From Halocafeteria seosinensis (taxonomy: Eukaryota > Sar > Bigyra > Bicosoecida), in assembly GCA_001687465.1 (NCBI GenBank), contig LVLI01000354.1, positions 1-52,871 of the forward strand: a stretch of DNA of 52,871 bases, in the 5' to 3' direction. Below the pieces are notes generated by a model. The model saw only the letters and a program-made list of their open reading frames with translations, was not told the origin of the DNA and searched no databases. A program made the position numbers and the translations under genes. Shown here in pieces: positions 33,718 through 46,567 of this stretch. How positions within the stretch are numbered: the first letter of the stretch is position 1; the number at the start of each line of letters is the position of its first letter.

Positions 33718-35659
33718 ATGAAATCGGCCTTGTTCTCCGTGCTTTTCGCCGTCATTTCGGCCTCCGCGGCCTCAGCTTTCCGATGGCCTGTACGAGACCC
33801 AAGCTATAACTGGACTGTCATCAGCAAGGATGTAGCAACAACATCCGTCGGAATCTCCTTCCTCAACGCCACGCACGGCTATCTTCCTTCTGGTAAGCTA
33901 CCAAATAGAGCCGTTGAATCCTGTGGTGCTGGTGTGAGTTTATTCGACGCTGATGCATGGAATTTTGGGCAAGTTTGCCACCATATTTTCAGATAATCCT
34001 GCCTTATTTCGGGCAATGAGTTGCGTCCGCAGGCAAAGATGGCGTAGGAGCCGAAATCCTAACGACCGATAATGGTGGGAAGAATTGGACGTCAGTTTCC
34101 AGTAAGCGCAAGACCGATTCAGGATGGTCCTTGCCACAGAGTATTACATTTATGCTGTATTCTGCAGAGCAAGGTTTTCTCCTTTTGGATGTCTCCTCGT
34201 TCGGATCGCATGCTGTTGTCAGTGGTGTGTTTAGTGGGCAATATAGTAACGACTATGGGGCCCACTTCAGTAAGTGTATATTTTATCTGCTGTAGTTGAA
34301 TCCGTTTGGGAGTGCTGGTATAACCTAGAATCCTTTCAGATTACTCCAAGGGGGGCGCTCAGAGTCAGTGTGTTCGGTACGTTGTCATTCACGATGCTAT
34401 GTGAGCACCGCTCGACTCTTCATAGATGTTGATCATTGTGTGCGCAGCAATGTGAACTACTTGGGATCGAATGGCCCGAGTGGCTTTGGGGTAGCTGGTC
34501 CCGTCGGTAACTCGTCTGGAATCTCGCTGTCGTTCGATGGTGGCAAGTCCTTTAATGGAACTGAAATTGGGGCGCTTAAAACGAACGCTCGCTATGCTTC
34601 ATTCCCAACTGGGAACGATTTCTATGTGACCGCTGGAGAATGGCCTGAGAATGACAACAGCAGAGTCCTTCAGCTTAGCAGTTTCGCCGGAATTTACAAT
34701 GGGCCAAGGAACCAGTTTCCCTTCCTGAAGCCCTACACTTCCTTCTCATCAAATGCTACGTACAAGGTAGGAAATATTCTTTACGTCTCGATCGATTCAA
34801 ATGTGACCATTAAAATTTTCTTCTTTGCAACACAGGGTCAAATCCTTGTCTCACACGATGGCGGAAAGAGCTTCAACTCTGTCTTCTACGAGGACTCGGA
34901 CTTCTACATGAACGGCATTGACTGTACAAGCGCAAAAGGTTCGTATCTTTTTGGCTGTAAAGAGAAACGTAAGGCAATGTTATTCATGAAAACGTATGCC
35001 CTCTCCTTATCCAGACTGCTGTGCTGTTGGCGAAGCTCCTCGGGGACCGAAACCGGGTTCCCGCATCTATTGCACTGTACGTTTATTTACAAATCTGGCG
35101 TTTCTTTTACAAGCAAGCAATTTTCATTGGCGTTTCACGATCCTTTGCTGGTTGCATTACAGCACGACGGAGGCAGCTCCTGGGATCGAGTACTGTTTCA
35201 GGAGGGGGGACAGCACTCCCTTCTGGATATTGTAAGGACTATGCCGGTTAAAGTTTACTGAAACGGCAAGTCTTGAAACTGATTTTGCAGCAATTTGCTG
35301 GAGATAATGAATACTGGGCTGTTGGTGGAGTGCTGCAAGGCGTATCAGCAACCTCTCAGTTCTTACACTCCACGGACGGGGGAAAATCGTGGAATGTTCA
35401 CTCCGGGTAAGCACCTTCTCCAAAGGGGTTCATACGAGATTATGGATTCATGCCGTCCATATCGTTTCCGCAGTCCTGATGGGTACGCTCTCTCTGTAGA
35501 TTGCCTCGACGGAAACCATTGCTGGTCTCCCCTGGTCCATCAGATAACCCAGTCAGTCAGGTAAGCAAACGAACGAGAGCAGTGTCGGAAACGTACAAGG
35601 CCCTATCAAGAAAACTTGCAATCAAATGCAGTATTGCTTCTTTACAAGTCTCTGAGTAA
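33718..35659 (+). CDS. Secreted Asp-box (BNR) beta-propeller protein, HCF136/YCF48-like fold
   Basis: Eleven exons: 33718-33892, 34033-34101, 34168-34269, 34340-34376, 34448-34766, 34836-34938, 35015-35076, 35163-35231, 35291-35406, 35474-35560, 35632-35659. All phases agree, giving 388 residues. Residues 1-20 form a typical signal peptide (hydrophobic core LFSVLFAVISASAASA). Five Asp-box motifs (S/T-x-D-x-G-x-x-W type) are visible: TTDNGGKNW, SFDGGKSF, SHDGGKSF, HDGGSSW and STDGGKSW, one per propeller blade. Cysteines in DCCAVGEAP and near the end (LDGNHCW) suggest disulfides. The fold resembles sialidase/sortilin/HCF136 propellers. No sialidase catalytic set or transmembrane anchor was seen, so a soluble secreted or vacuolar binding protein is most likely. 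The first intron (140 nt) is twice the usual length and may hide a small exon. The last coding exon is only 28 nt. Confidence 0.85.
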
Positions 35660-35940
35660 TACAACAATACTATTCTTTGGACGTGATACGGCCTGTTCGA
35701 CTATGCAAGAATATACTGAGCAAAAACTGTATGGTCATTTCGTCAATTCCTTCATTTTTCACAATAGTCTAAGCATTGCATGGAACTTGCCGTGCCGCAT
35801 CATAATGAATCGCATGGTTGTGTGCGAACTAATCCGTAACTGCTGCGTCGGCGGGCGCCCTCAAGAGTAGACTCATACAAGCGAACTCAGCAGCAGCAAC
35901 GCACATCTCGTTCTACAACAGTAGGAAAGTCACCACCTGG
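35660..35940. other. Convergent 3' spacer
   Basis: 281 bases lie between the stop codons of the propeller gene and the methyltransferase gene. No gene or repeat was seen. It should hold both 3' untranslated regions. Confidence 0.35.
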
Positions 35941-38900
35941 CTAGTAGTGTGGACTGTTTGCAGCAGGGGATTCTTCGGAAGGACATGGGATAGGGCTAGA
36001 TGTAACGCTCGTTTGAGATTGGTCACCAAATTGCGTAAGGTAGCTCGTATCATCGGTTACAAAATCGTCCTCCAGCTCAAGCTCCCCCGTAGCCATATTG
36101 ATTGTCCCGCGGCAAGCAGTGGAGCCACATTTGCAGGCCACTTTTCTTTCGTCCATTGGAAATTGGTAGTCATAAGTAAGTTCCTCCCCAGCCCGAATGT
36201 ATCTCGCAGAATATACGAAAACGCGGCGGCGATTTGAATGACTATCCGACAACAGTTCGCAATGTCTTCGAGAGAGCAACAAGCGAATTCCCTTAGGTAG
36301 TTCCTGTGAGCTGCGAGCATCTTTATCAACCAGCATCGTTTCTGCTAGATTTTGGGATTGCAACCACTCGTCTTCAACTCTTCTACAGAGTGGTAGCGTC
36401 CACTCGTCTCCTTCTTTGCTTGAAACTGTAATATGTTTGGAAGGTCGAGCTTGTTTCCGGCTAATACTTTGCTCCTCGGATGAACTCTCTTTAGAATTGT
36501 CGATATCTTTCTCCGAGTCGTCCATCTCTTTCTCTTGTTGTTGCTGCTGCTCCGGGAGAGTAGCAACAGCATAGCAGTTGGGATCGCAGCTATGGTTTAT
36601 GTAGCGAGCTCTACTCCCCAACACGGAGGCATCAATCACCTCATCAGTGCCTGCACAATGTATGAGCATTTTGTACGTTGAATGCGCTACAGAAAAACTA
36701 ATCATACTTACCAATGCGGAACATATAGTCGGCAATACCCAGCTTGTCATACAGCACTTCGCGGAGCTCACACACCCCATTCCCGATAATTTCTCCTGTT
36801 CAGTTGAAGACAGTAAAAACAGCCATTGCGATAAACAGACCAGAGGGAATTCCATAATACAGGGAATACATACCAACATATTCAGCAAGAACATCGTCAG
36901 CATCAACGTCCTGAGTCGCGTATAGTCCTGTTCTGTCTATCGAACTACACCCAAGTCTTAGCCTCGCGAGGTTCCACTGAGCCCGCTCTGCCAACTTGTT
37001 CACTGGTACTACTGCCGACTTATTAGGCTCCCATTTAGGTGCTTCAGCGCTTTGCCCATAGTAAGTCGCCAAAATGTTCAGATGCTGCAAAGGATCGAAT
37101 GGGTCCTTGGTAGAAGAGTCGTCTGCTTGCGACGGCGTCTCGACTAGCGTTACGGAAGACTGGAAGCGGTCGGCACCATTCGTTACTTCCTCAATAGGCT
37201 TGGGGGACTTATAGGGGCCATTCGACGTGAATACATTGGCTGCCCCACTTCTCAGGTTCCGCAAAAGTTCTTCGCGTTTACTCCATATAGACGCTTTTTC
37301 TATTCGTGCGGATCCCGTGCTAGGGCACCCAAGCAACGAACTGCTGGAAACAAGTTTCTTCCACACTCGAAGAACACCATAAAGCAGAGACGAAACGTCA
37401 GAGAATCGTTGGTAGTCTTCATTGCACTGTTGTTCAACGGCCTTTAAAGCCCAGTAAGTGTAGAACGCATCTTCGTTTGCCGGCGTCATCCCTATCTGTC
37501 TATATGTTGAACTGTTAAAATTACGAACCGGCAAGCCTTCGTCGGGGAAGGTCGGGGACTGAAACTCTTGGTCAATTTTGCCAATATAGTTAGGTAGAAT
37601 ATTAACAGTATCACCACGACTAGCCGGTGAGGCTTCACTCGGGCCCCCAATCGGGTAGCACACACTTGAACCTATGGGGAGGCAATAAAGCGCATCCCGC
37701 AAGCTCATACAAAAGCTCTGAAGAAAGCTGAACGGGGACACTCGTAACGCAGCCGATTTGGCGTGCTCCGAAGCAGTTTCATGTTTCTTCATTTCGGGAA
37801 TTTGGTAGGCATTCCAGGGATCTACATCTGCCTTCTGGAAGAGCGACAGCATAGCGGAGCCATTCCACATAGGAATATCGGAAGATCGACGCTCTCCATC
37901 CAATGTGCTCAAACCATTATTCAGACGAAGATGGTCTACAAAGTCGTTTGCTGGTACATCTGCTTTTATGGGGGCCTGCTGCTTCCAAAGCACCAACCAT
38001 AAGTTGTATCGACCCCTTGCACGTTTGACTACCAGGGCGGCGGCCTCTATTGGACTCATAATCCTGCCATCACTCATTCGTCTGCAGACACTATGCTGGA
38101 ATTTACACTGATGATCGTGCCCAAAGCGACAGGCATAACACTGTGTTGGATCCCCAAAGAATATTCCTTCTACTGTGACAGAATCGCGCTTCAGTGGTTC
38201 ACTTGGAAAAAGAGCATTCTCCATTGCGACAGTGTCAGCGGTCTGATGAGCAATATTTTTCCAGTAGGTATCCTGAGGGCCTGCGTCGCGCAAAGGGCGC
38301 CCGCCATCCATTTTTCGGGATTTGCTGTTGTGAACACCAGCACCATTAGAGTTAGTTTGCCCTGCAGAACGATGTCGTTTATTTTGACCCGAGGACTGTT
38401 CGTGTCCATCCCGATTAAACCTAAATGCTGATGCATAAGCCGTGGTATATATACGACAAAAGCTGCTGGCTGATGTTCCTCCACGCCAAGACGGTACTCT
38501 GAAAGCAGATACAAAGTCGTCTTGAACCGATCCAAATCTGAGTACAGAACCAATCTTCGCTTTCCTTAGTACACTATCCGTCTCAGAAGCACTGGACTCC
38601 TGGCATAAACTAAGTGCACTAGGGAAGGGCCAGAAGGCCTGCGGGTTTATCATCGCTTCAAAGAGGCCTTCCTTAACATCTTGGATCGAGGTTTCTACTT
38701 CGTCTAGCACTACAGCTGTGCTCACCCATTCGACCACGGCTAGGATACTTGCAATAGGCCCGGTACTTGGAATATCAGCAAGAGCCCCACGGAAATCGGC
38801 GTTATGCTGCGGGCTGCTCTCGTTTACTTGTGTGTCCGAAGAGGCGGGCACCGGTAATGTGTTAAGGACCCGTGCCCACTCCACTTTGGGAAGAGAAAAG

Positions 38901-41900
38901 GGATAGAGAGTCTGTCGTAAGTACTTGGGCAAATAATCGTACCTGGAACATCGGACGCTTTCCATTTCTGGAGCTGAAATATTACTACACAATACTTTCG
39001 AACCATCATTGACCTCGTATGCATCAAAAGAAGTATCTCCGCCGTTTAGCTGCAACAGGTTCTGTAGGATTTCTTCCGACAGTTGAACTACGTTGCCTGC
39101 CTCTCGGCAACTCTCTTCCACAAGCTTTGACCGCGCGTCTTCCGATATCTTTTCGGGATTCACAAATGCATTTAGAGCGTCATGAGTGTACCTGCTTCTT
39201 GCTTTTGCGGCCTGGTTGGCTAATTTTACTTTCTCATGAACTTGTCGCAGACAACTGATACTTAAAAGACCGCTACCACCATTTATCAACGGGGCGGCGT
39301 CACGCAGAGCGCCAGTCTCTTGTTGACTTACAATGGACTGTCGAAATTCTGCAATGTTGGCAAGGCGGCCTTGCGCGCACGTATTGTAAAACCCCAACTC
39401 GTCCGCGATGCCCGCGTTACCATCTTCACATTCCAGGTCCCATCGGACAAGAGCCCCACCTCGTCGTCTGCGCTTTTCTTGTAAAACTTCATCCCACTTC
39501 CTTTGCGCTGCAGTAGTAGCCTCTTCACTGGACCGACAACCTGGATGCAGAGCAAGGAAGCCTTCGTGCAAGCCTGCGTCAAGATCCGCCCAGATTTCGG
39601 CGTCGTCTTCACCCGAAAGAATACTCCCGCAAAGTCCAGGAAACACAACAGACAGTAGATCCTCTTCAAAAGCAGATTGATTGATAGGGTCCATGTTGAC
39701 AGCGGTGTTTGCTTTGTGAGCATCCTGCCTCTGCTGCCACATTTTATAGTTAAACGCAGAAGTACATGCCCGTGATGCAATAGCCCTCGCCTTCGACGAG
39801 CTCATTCCGTGGTCCGCTAACAAACTGTGCAGAAGCCAATCTACAGGTTCCGGTTCTGATTCGGCTTGACCAGGGGGACTATCCACGCTTTTACTTGTCA
39901 CTTGAGCATCAGCACCCTCCCCTCGAACCGGTAATTCCATCATTTCGTCGTCATCTTGGATGCTTCGTTGAACTAAAGCAGGGTCGAGAACAGCTTGCCT
40001 GAAACATTTTCTCAGCGGTTTTCGACTTTCGTTTGGACGTTCACCCGAAGGCTTGTCGTCCTTGGTAGCGGGCAAACCATCGACTCGGCGCAGAGCTGAT
40101 GCTCGCTCGCGGTGGTTCTCGAAGGTAGCAATATTCAATGCGTCCTCAAAATGAAGAGTTCTTCCACGGAATGTCTCGTTTCCAGCGGATCCATCCGCTG
40201 CGCCTACAGACCCTTTCGCCGCAGAAGATTCCAGCTCCACAGATGGGAGCGCAAACCTCTCCTTGACAAGCTGTCGCATTGCTTTTCGGTCGCGTTCGAC
40301 ATCCCTATGAACCTTTTTGTTGCCCTCATTTTCTTTGGCTGACTTTTGTGGCGGTTGAGAAGGAGGGGTTTTCTCATTTTGCACCTTGTTAGACGAGTTG
40401 TCTGCGACTGATCCAAAGTTGTCAACAAAAAGGTCGGAGCCACCAGTGATTGCTCTAATCTTCTTCTCATTGTCGCAGTAAAGCATCATGGCTAATGCGG
40501 CGCCGCTAGCGTAGGGTGCCCACGGAATTCTAGGCTTGGGCTCAACTCCAAAATGGAAGCATAAATACAGAGGCGGCGCGGAGCCTCCGCATTTGTATTC
40601 ACAAGGATTTAATTTAGGACAAGCAACTATCTGGGATTTTACTCGATTCATCGTGGCATTATCAAGCATGCCTTGTGTGATATCGCACTTTTTCTTTACA
40701 GTCAAGTTGCACCTGGCGAGCAAGCTCACCATATCTTTGCCCAAGGACGCCTGGAGTTCGGAGGCTTGCTGACGGAGGTCATTTCCCTCGCAAAATATTT
40801 GTGACATTCCTATGATCCAATTATATAAGCTTTGCAAAAGCGACCGGTAAAATCCATCTCGGACTACTCTGGCAGCCCTCCAAGGAAAGGAGCCGCGCTC
40901 GTATAAGATATCTGCATTAGCGACAATCTGGTGAAACGTTTTCACTATTCGACACAAACTGGAAATATCTCGTTTCCCTCCTTCCCACAGACGTACTCCA
41001 CGAAGGACATTGCTTGGATCAGTTTCAATAAAGGAAAACGGACTCCGCCGTTTGCTTTGGGGGTTCGGAGCATGCCCCTCTTCTATTGAGTCTTCATCAC
41101 TGGTATCTGTACTGTCGCTGTGCTCCCCCGTATTGGGGGCACGCGAGGGTTCGACGATACGAGCAGTTGTTTGAGGAATCGATTCTTCGGGATCTAAACT
41201 CTTCCGCAGTATGCTCATGCATGCACCTTGCTGCTTTTCCCGCGATACAAAAGCTTCCTGTGTACCTTTATATACTAAACTACAAGTTCTTGCCAAGGCG
41301 CTGTAAGTATTTCGGAGTGATATCCGTCCAATCTTTGCATTGAGCCAACACTCCTCCCGTAAATCGGATTCCTCCGCAACAAATCCATCTCGCTCCGTAT
41401 ACACGGCAGTCGTGTCGATCCCGTTCTCCAAGTTTCCTTCAAGCTCGTCACGCACCTGTCTACGAACATATTCTCCTTCGTTCAGCGTGTTGTCATAGTG
41501 AGGAAACTTGTCTTCGGCAGGTGCATCTAAGAACAATTTTACTGCACGAACTCTTCGTTGGGGCCCCTCAAACGGAGAGTTAACGGCGCTTTCTGTGGAT
41601 ACTTCCGCGTAGCAAGCCTGGAACATTGCATCGAAGACAAACTGAGCGCTCTCTGGGCGTGACAGTACAACTGGCATCCGAATACACTGGTCGATTGCCT
41701 CACTATCCTTATTGTCCTCGTCATCGTCTTTCAAACCCATAAGAAGTAGTAGAAGTTTCTCCAAATGTTCCACAGGAGCATCAGCGGCAGGACTGCGATT
41801 TGCAACTGCCATGCGCAGTTCAACTGGCACCCTGTTATCGACGATCTCTAGTTGGCGGGCCCAGAGGGGACTCATTCTGTATCCGTGTAGTTCAAGAAAT

Positions 41901-43510
41901 GTTTGCGGAGAAGTTACAGACCCGGCATCAGTGGCAACTGTCCCACTATCACAACGATCCTGATACTGCATGCACAACAAGCTAGCATGGAGCTTCACCA
42001 GTCGTGCCATGCAGGCCCTGAGCCAGGTCCCGCATTTGCTTTTGAGGCGCAGCCACTGATGAGGAGTAACATCTCTCACCACGCGCTCACGACTCTCCCG
42101 TAAATACACCCCCGCAAGAGCATTTTGGGGAGACGGCGCTGGCTCTCGTGACGGAACAGCTCCCGCTACCCAGCTTCTAACAACCTTGGCCTGCACAGTG
42201 ACGATGTCCACAAATGATGTCCATGGCTCTACATACGGAACGCTCGGATCCTTCTTAGGTGACCTATCACATGAAGCGTGGACTACCGTACGAGTGCGTG
42301 AGCACTCCAGTCGGTCCGGATCTTGCGGGGACACTGTCTTACCGCAAATTTCACAAATCTGTTGGCTTCGCTCTAAATCCCTAAGAGCCCGGGACGGCGA
42401 ATGGCAACGCGGTGGATATGGCTTTACTTTATCCTTGTTTATAAGACCGTACGATTTCGACGTCCGAGCATCTGTTTTGGACTTGTTTAGGTACATAATT
42501 CCCCCTTTGGCGCCCACCATCGCGGGGGCAGTCTCAGTTGTAGTTGCTTCCGGGTAGCAACTAACTTTCTTCAGTTCTTGTAGCTTTTGCCACGTGTGCC
42601 TGAGATGTAGCGTATGGGGTTCAGGCCTTTCCCTGACACTAGAATAATACGAGTAAGAAGGTTCATCAATATCCCCGCTACCATATCCCATTTGAGAAGG
42701 TTTCTTTCTTTTTCGAGGTGGTAACTTCTTTTCCACTGTCTCCGAAACTCCACTGGAAACAGCGGGGGTCGACTTTGGCTTACGTTGTTTCGGAGTACTC
42801 CATCCTTTCTTTGACTTCCGTTTTCCACCTGAAGATTGGGATTTGTTTGAGTTTGTTTTGGGGAGGATAGCCGAAAACGATTTGGCTTGGGGGTGTGCGG
42901 TTTGTTTGTTCATCACTGGCAAGGAATCCGTCGGGGCCGGAAGTACTGGAATTTCTCCTTTCAGAGCCTTCTCCGACACCCGCGGGAAGTTAAAATGGTA
43001 TTCCGGAGAGCTTAATAGAGTCCCTTGAGCCCAAGCACGATTTTCAGTCGAAATGGCTACACTTCCAGCTTCACATGCCCGTAGCACCTTGATGATCGTA
43101 TAGTCACAGGCCCACGCCGCACTTGCAAAGGTGGCCAAGTGGCCTACTTGATACAGACGACGCTCTTGAGCGAAAGCAATCCTCGGACGAGCATGATAAG
43201 GCAATCTTTCCCCCGATTTCACCGAAACACCCCGCGTCGTAGCCCCCTGTTCACTCGTTGGAGGCACGAATCCAACGGTGTTTTCAGGGAATTCCTTCGA
43301 CAAATCACCCTCCTTAGACCAATCTACGTCCTTATGCTGCGGACGCACGGTATTGGTGGCTAAATCGAGCACAAAAAACGTCGTTAAATGCCCGGCTGGA
43401 GCCTCGGAGGCCGCCTGGGGCAGTCGTTTATCGTACTCATATCTAAATTCCTTGGTACTCCCAGCCGGTGACGGCACCACCGGTGGATCAGGCATTGTCT
43501 TCTCGCTCAT
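35941..43510 (-). CDS. SET1: SET1/trithorax-class histone lysine methyltransferase, 2476 aa
   Basis: Exons 43510-36874, 36795-36712 and 36650-35941 (introns 78 and 61 nt) are in consistent phase. Both introns cut the SET domain, and splicing restores EYVGEIIGNGVCELRE and FRIGTDEVIDA. SET (from about 2180) shows RTGLYATQDVDADDVLAEYV, the cofactor/catalytic motif INHSCDPNCYA, and TYDYQFP, followed by a post-SET zinc motif CKCGSTACRG. This matches the H3K4-type COMPASS/MLL group (MLL: EYVGEVI, NHCCxPNCYA, CLCGTESCRG). About 115 residues with poly-Gln and acidic runs are inserted between NCYA and VFVYSA. N-terminal regions are Lys/Arg-rich with NLS-like runs (KKLPPRKRKKP), a partial Cys finger (CEICGK...HASC near 400) and a Cys/His stretch (CYACRFGHDHQC, about residue 1800). 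No clear PHD, bromo or FYR domain was identified by eye. Confidence 0.9.
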
Positions 43511-44536
43511 CCCATGAGCCAGTTGTCGGTATTAGGGCACTACAAACAGGTGAAAAATCAATCTGAACTCGGACAGGAATCCAACCCGTGAGCAACGCGA
43601 CAATCTTTCCTTCTACCTAGATATGGAATGGAATTCTTCCGCATCCCGGCATCCGGTCCCGATGAGAATGAGATAGATAGAAAACTTTTTGGAGAGGGAG
43701 TGTGAGTCTGGGCCCACTGATGATGCCGTTATATGTTATGGTGGTACTGTTTATGCATCGTTGCAGATTAGCGATGAGCACCTGGCCTGGAGTACAACTG
43801 GTGACTTGGAAGGGTACAACGTACACGTTGTGTATTCCCGCGTTGGCAACGATACGTAGGTATACGCCGAGGGTCTACGTGTAGCTGTTATCGCTGCTTA
43901 AGAAGCAAGAGCACCCCAAATAAAGCAAAGAGATTCGCTGTATCAATAGGTCTCCTCAAATTCACTGAGTAGCCATAGCCCAAATTCAAATTCCAGAGCT
44001 TCGTGTGCCAACTGTAGCACATTATTTCGCTGCTCCTTTACTCGTTTCTGTATAATCTTTTCGTACTTTTTTCAAACTCCTCACTGACGGCTCTTCCTAG
44101 CATTTGTGCGGCTGCTTTTGCATACCCTCTTTAGAGATGCTCTATCCGCTGCGGTAGCCTCCGCAGGCCCGCAGGCGAAGCGAATTCACTAGCTGGCTGA
44201 TTGAGATCATTTACAGAATCTTATTTAGGGTGGGGTAGACACCACTGACAAACAGTAAATGCATTCCCCCCCCCAATCCACTGCACAGCGTGATCAAAAA
44301 AATTACCGTTGGATACTATCGTTCTGCAACTGCTCGATCATGGTCGATGACGTGCGTAGTATGAAATCAAACAGCATTTTAGTAAGCAATCCTGTTCACG
44401 GATTGTACACAATTTGGTTCGTGGAGGCAGAGGCTGCACTGACGTGTCGTCTGTACTATGCGAAAGCGTTCATCACATGCTTTCGGTGTGCATCTCAAGC
44501 GTGCATCCAGCAATACAGTCATCGCTTAAATGAAGC
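43511..44536. other. Intergenic gap upstream of the methyltransferase gene
   Basis: About 1 kb with no supported gene. Only short frames without motifs are present. It contains the promoter of the minus-strand methyltransferase gene (right of 43510) and the 3' flank of the F-box gene. A run of C (CCCCCCCCC near 44267) is the only simple-sequence feature. Confidence 0.4.
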
Positions 44537-46567
44537 TTATTCAAAAGCTTCTAAGTCGCGATCAATCTGTCTAAGTTCCTCCGCTAGCTGCGATGGTCTT
44601 CCGCAGCAAAACGCGCATGCTTCGCGAAAGTAGTCCCGCCCCCTACGTCTACATCGCGTGCGGAGACCGAGACAGCATACAGCCGAGCCAACAATCCCAA
44701 TTAGCCCCGTAAGAATGAAGCTAGGCGAAAGCAATTGCGTAGCTGTACTGTCGGTGACAGACTTTCTATCTGTTTTTAAACTGAACAAGACCGTTTGGCC
44801 AACGAGTAAACCAGCAACAACCATCAAAGATAGTCCACCAGCAACCGTCCGCTGTCATGTATAGACAACTTATTGATAATATTCATTCATAATGTGACAT
44901 ACTTTCGCTAGGACCTACCAAATAGAGATTGTCCACTTCTTCCTCGTCCTCTAACATCGCAAACACAACAGCCGCCAACCCGAGCATCGCCGCAACAAGA
45001 CCCAAGCTGGAGTTCATAGCATAAAGTAAATCGCTTCGTCAGCTACTATAGTCAACAACATCACGTACAAAATACCGATGTTAAAGGGAAGAAATGCTTG
45101 CCAGAGAGGAAGAGAACTTAGTTCGTCAAGATGCAGTCCGACAAGTAGAATTGTCAATATCGCCGGGAGACTTTGAATCTGTGGCTCGAAACGAGCAATA
45201 AACAATCTTTTTGTTGGATGATCGTCGAAGCACATATTTAGAGGCCTTACCACCACCCCTAGAACCGCGAGGCGAGAAGCAACTTCGTTTGGAAGAAGCC
45301 CGAATGTTGACGGTATCACAGCGAGGGTCAATACTTCCAGAGGGATGAACACCTCACTCCACAAGATGTCCATTTCGGTCGATACCTTTAATGACAGGAG
45401 GACAATAAACCCAAGCAAGGCGATAAAGGACACACAAAAGCCAGCTGTTAACCACCGACTTTTCGATTGGAAACAGTGTACCAACCGGTAGCAGAGTGAC
45501 TCGGTCTCCATCTGTAAGCATGCCCTCTGTGTGTCATCATCCCAAAGACCTATCATTATAAGACGCGTGAAGACACAGTGACGACGGTAGGCTGGAATTG
45601 CGTGGAATTCCACAACTGTTACCTGAGTGAACGAGGTGAGAACCAGTGCTACACCCAGTTGCAGTGGTAACAAGACGACGGTCCACGACACACAGTCATA
45701 CTGGAGTTTGAGCGCCGTCAAAAGAACTGCAGTAAAGGTGGCCCATGAAACAACACAGGGGCTACACCCAAACAGATGAACATCGGAGACGAAGCGAAGA
45801 GTTGTCCAGAGGAATATATTCCTCCTTGTTCGTTCCAGTCGTCTACGCTCACGTCGACGGCGAAGTCGTGACGTTGCAATCGTCCTGTATCGACTCTTGC
45901 ATTCTTCTCTAAAGTCTCTGCCATACAGAGTCTGTGTTTGGGACATTGACTTCACACTCGTCTGATGCAGAAGTCAAGGTGCGAAAGCACTAGCTTACCT
46001 GATCTGTAGTGCACCCATCCTGGCAATCCTGCGGGAAAGAAACCAAAAGTAAATATCAATACACACACGCCCACAAAGTCAATACAGCAAAGGTGGTGGT
46101 ACCTGTTCTCCAACCTCGATAGCTACACTATCCTGCTCGCCAAATGCCGTGACGAAGTCCCTGTTGAAAATTTCTCTCCACAGTTTCTGGTCCAGGCCTA
46201 CCGTCGAACGCAAAAGCTTGTTAACACAACTGAGATGTAATATATCATCTACCATGAGAAACGATGCAATATGAATCAATAACACCGGTGGGAAATCCAT
46301 GAGGTGCGTAGGGGTTTTCGCTGCTCCATAGTTCCGTTGAGTCGTAGAGTTGCCTTCCACATTTATGGAGCGAGGTCCGAGGGATCGAACGAGAGCAGCA
46401 CAGCATCGCGCATTATGTATCGACCGCCGCTGACCGAAAATAGCCGCAGCAGGAGACTCATACTCGGGAGCATGAGCTTCCTGGCCTCCAGTCCTGCACG
46501 GCCGAAAATACGGAGAGACGTACACCTCGAAAGAATCGTAGCTGTGTCGGTCACGGCTCGCCTCCAT
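44537..46567 (-). CDS. F-box protein fused to a polytopic membrane domain (paralogue A)
   Basis: Minus-strand exons: 46567-46103, 46028-45999, 45961-45069, 45006-44919, 44851-44537 (596 residues, phases consistent). Residues 91-133 form an F-box (FPPVLLIHIASFLMVDDILH, then LWREIF), the Skp1-binding element of SCF ubiquitin ligases. After a basic stretch (RLRRRRERRRLERTRR), several hydrophobic segments follow, with pairs such as WTVVLLPLQLGVALVL and FCVSFIALLGFIVLLSLKV...WSEVFIPLEVL that resemble the Tmemb_185A/TMEM185 membrane family. The end is a short Cys/Arg-rich tail. Exon 2 is only 30 nt and the intron after it only 37 nt, the weakest part of the model. Phase and sequence parallels with the neighbouring paralogue support the remaining junctions. 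The likely role is a membrane-anchored substrate receptor. Confidence 0.8.

Noticed and set aside
36800-36925. SET domain truncated by a stop in the 2236-residue ORF
   Set aside because: The apparent truncation is an intron; joining at 36873/36796 restores EYVGEII and the frame continues through the post-SET motif.
38191-38553. Overlapping frame inside the methyltransferase gene
   Set aside because: It lies within the long coding exon in another frame and is explained by codon bias.
45014-45068. In-frame end of F-box paralogue A at the TGA at 45014
   Set aside because: A GTACGT donor at 45068 and CTCCAG acceptor give a 62-nt phase-2 intron that continues into membrane segments matching paralogue B.
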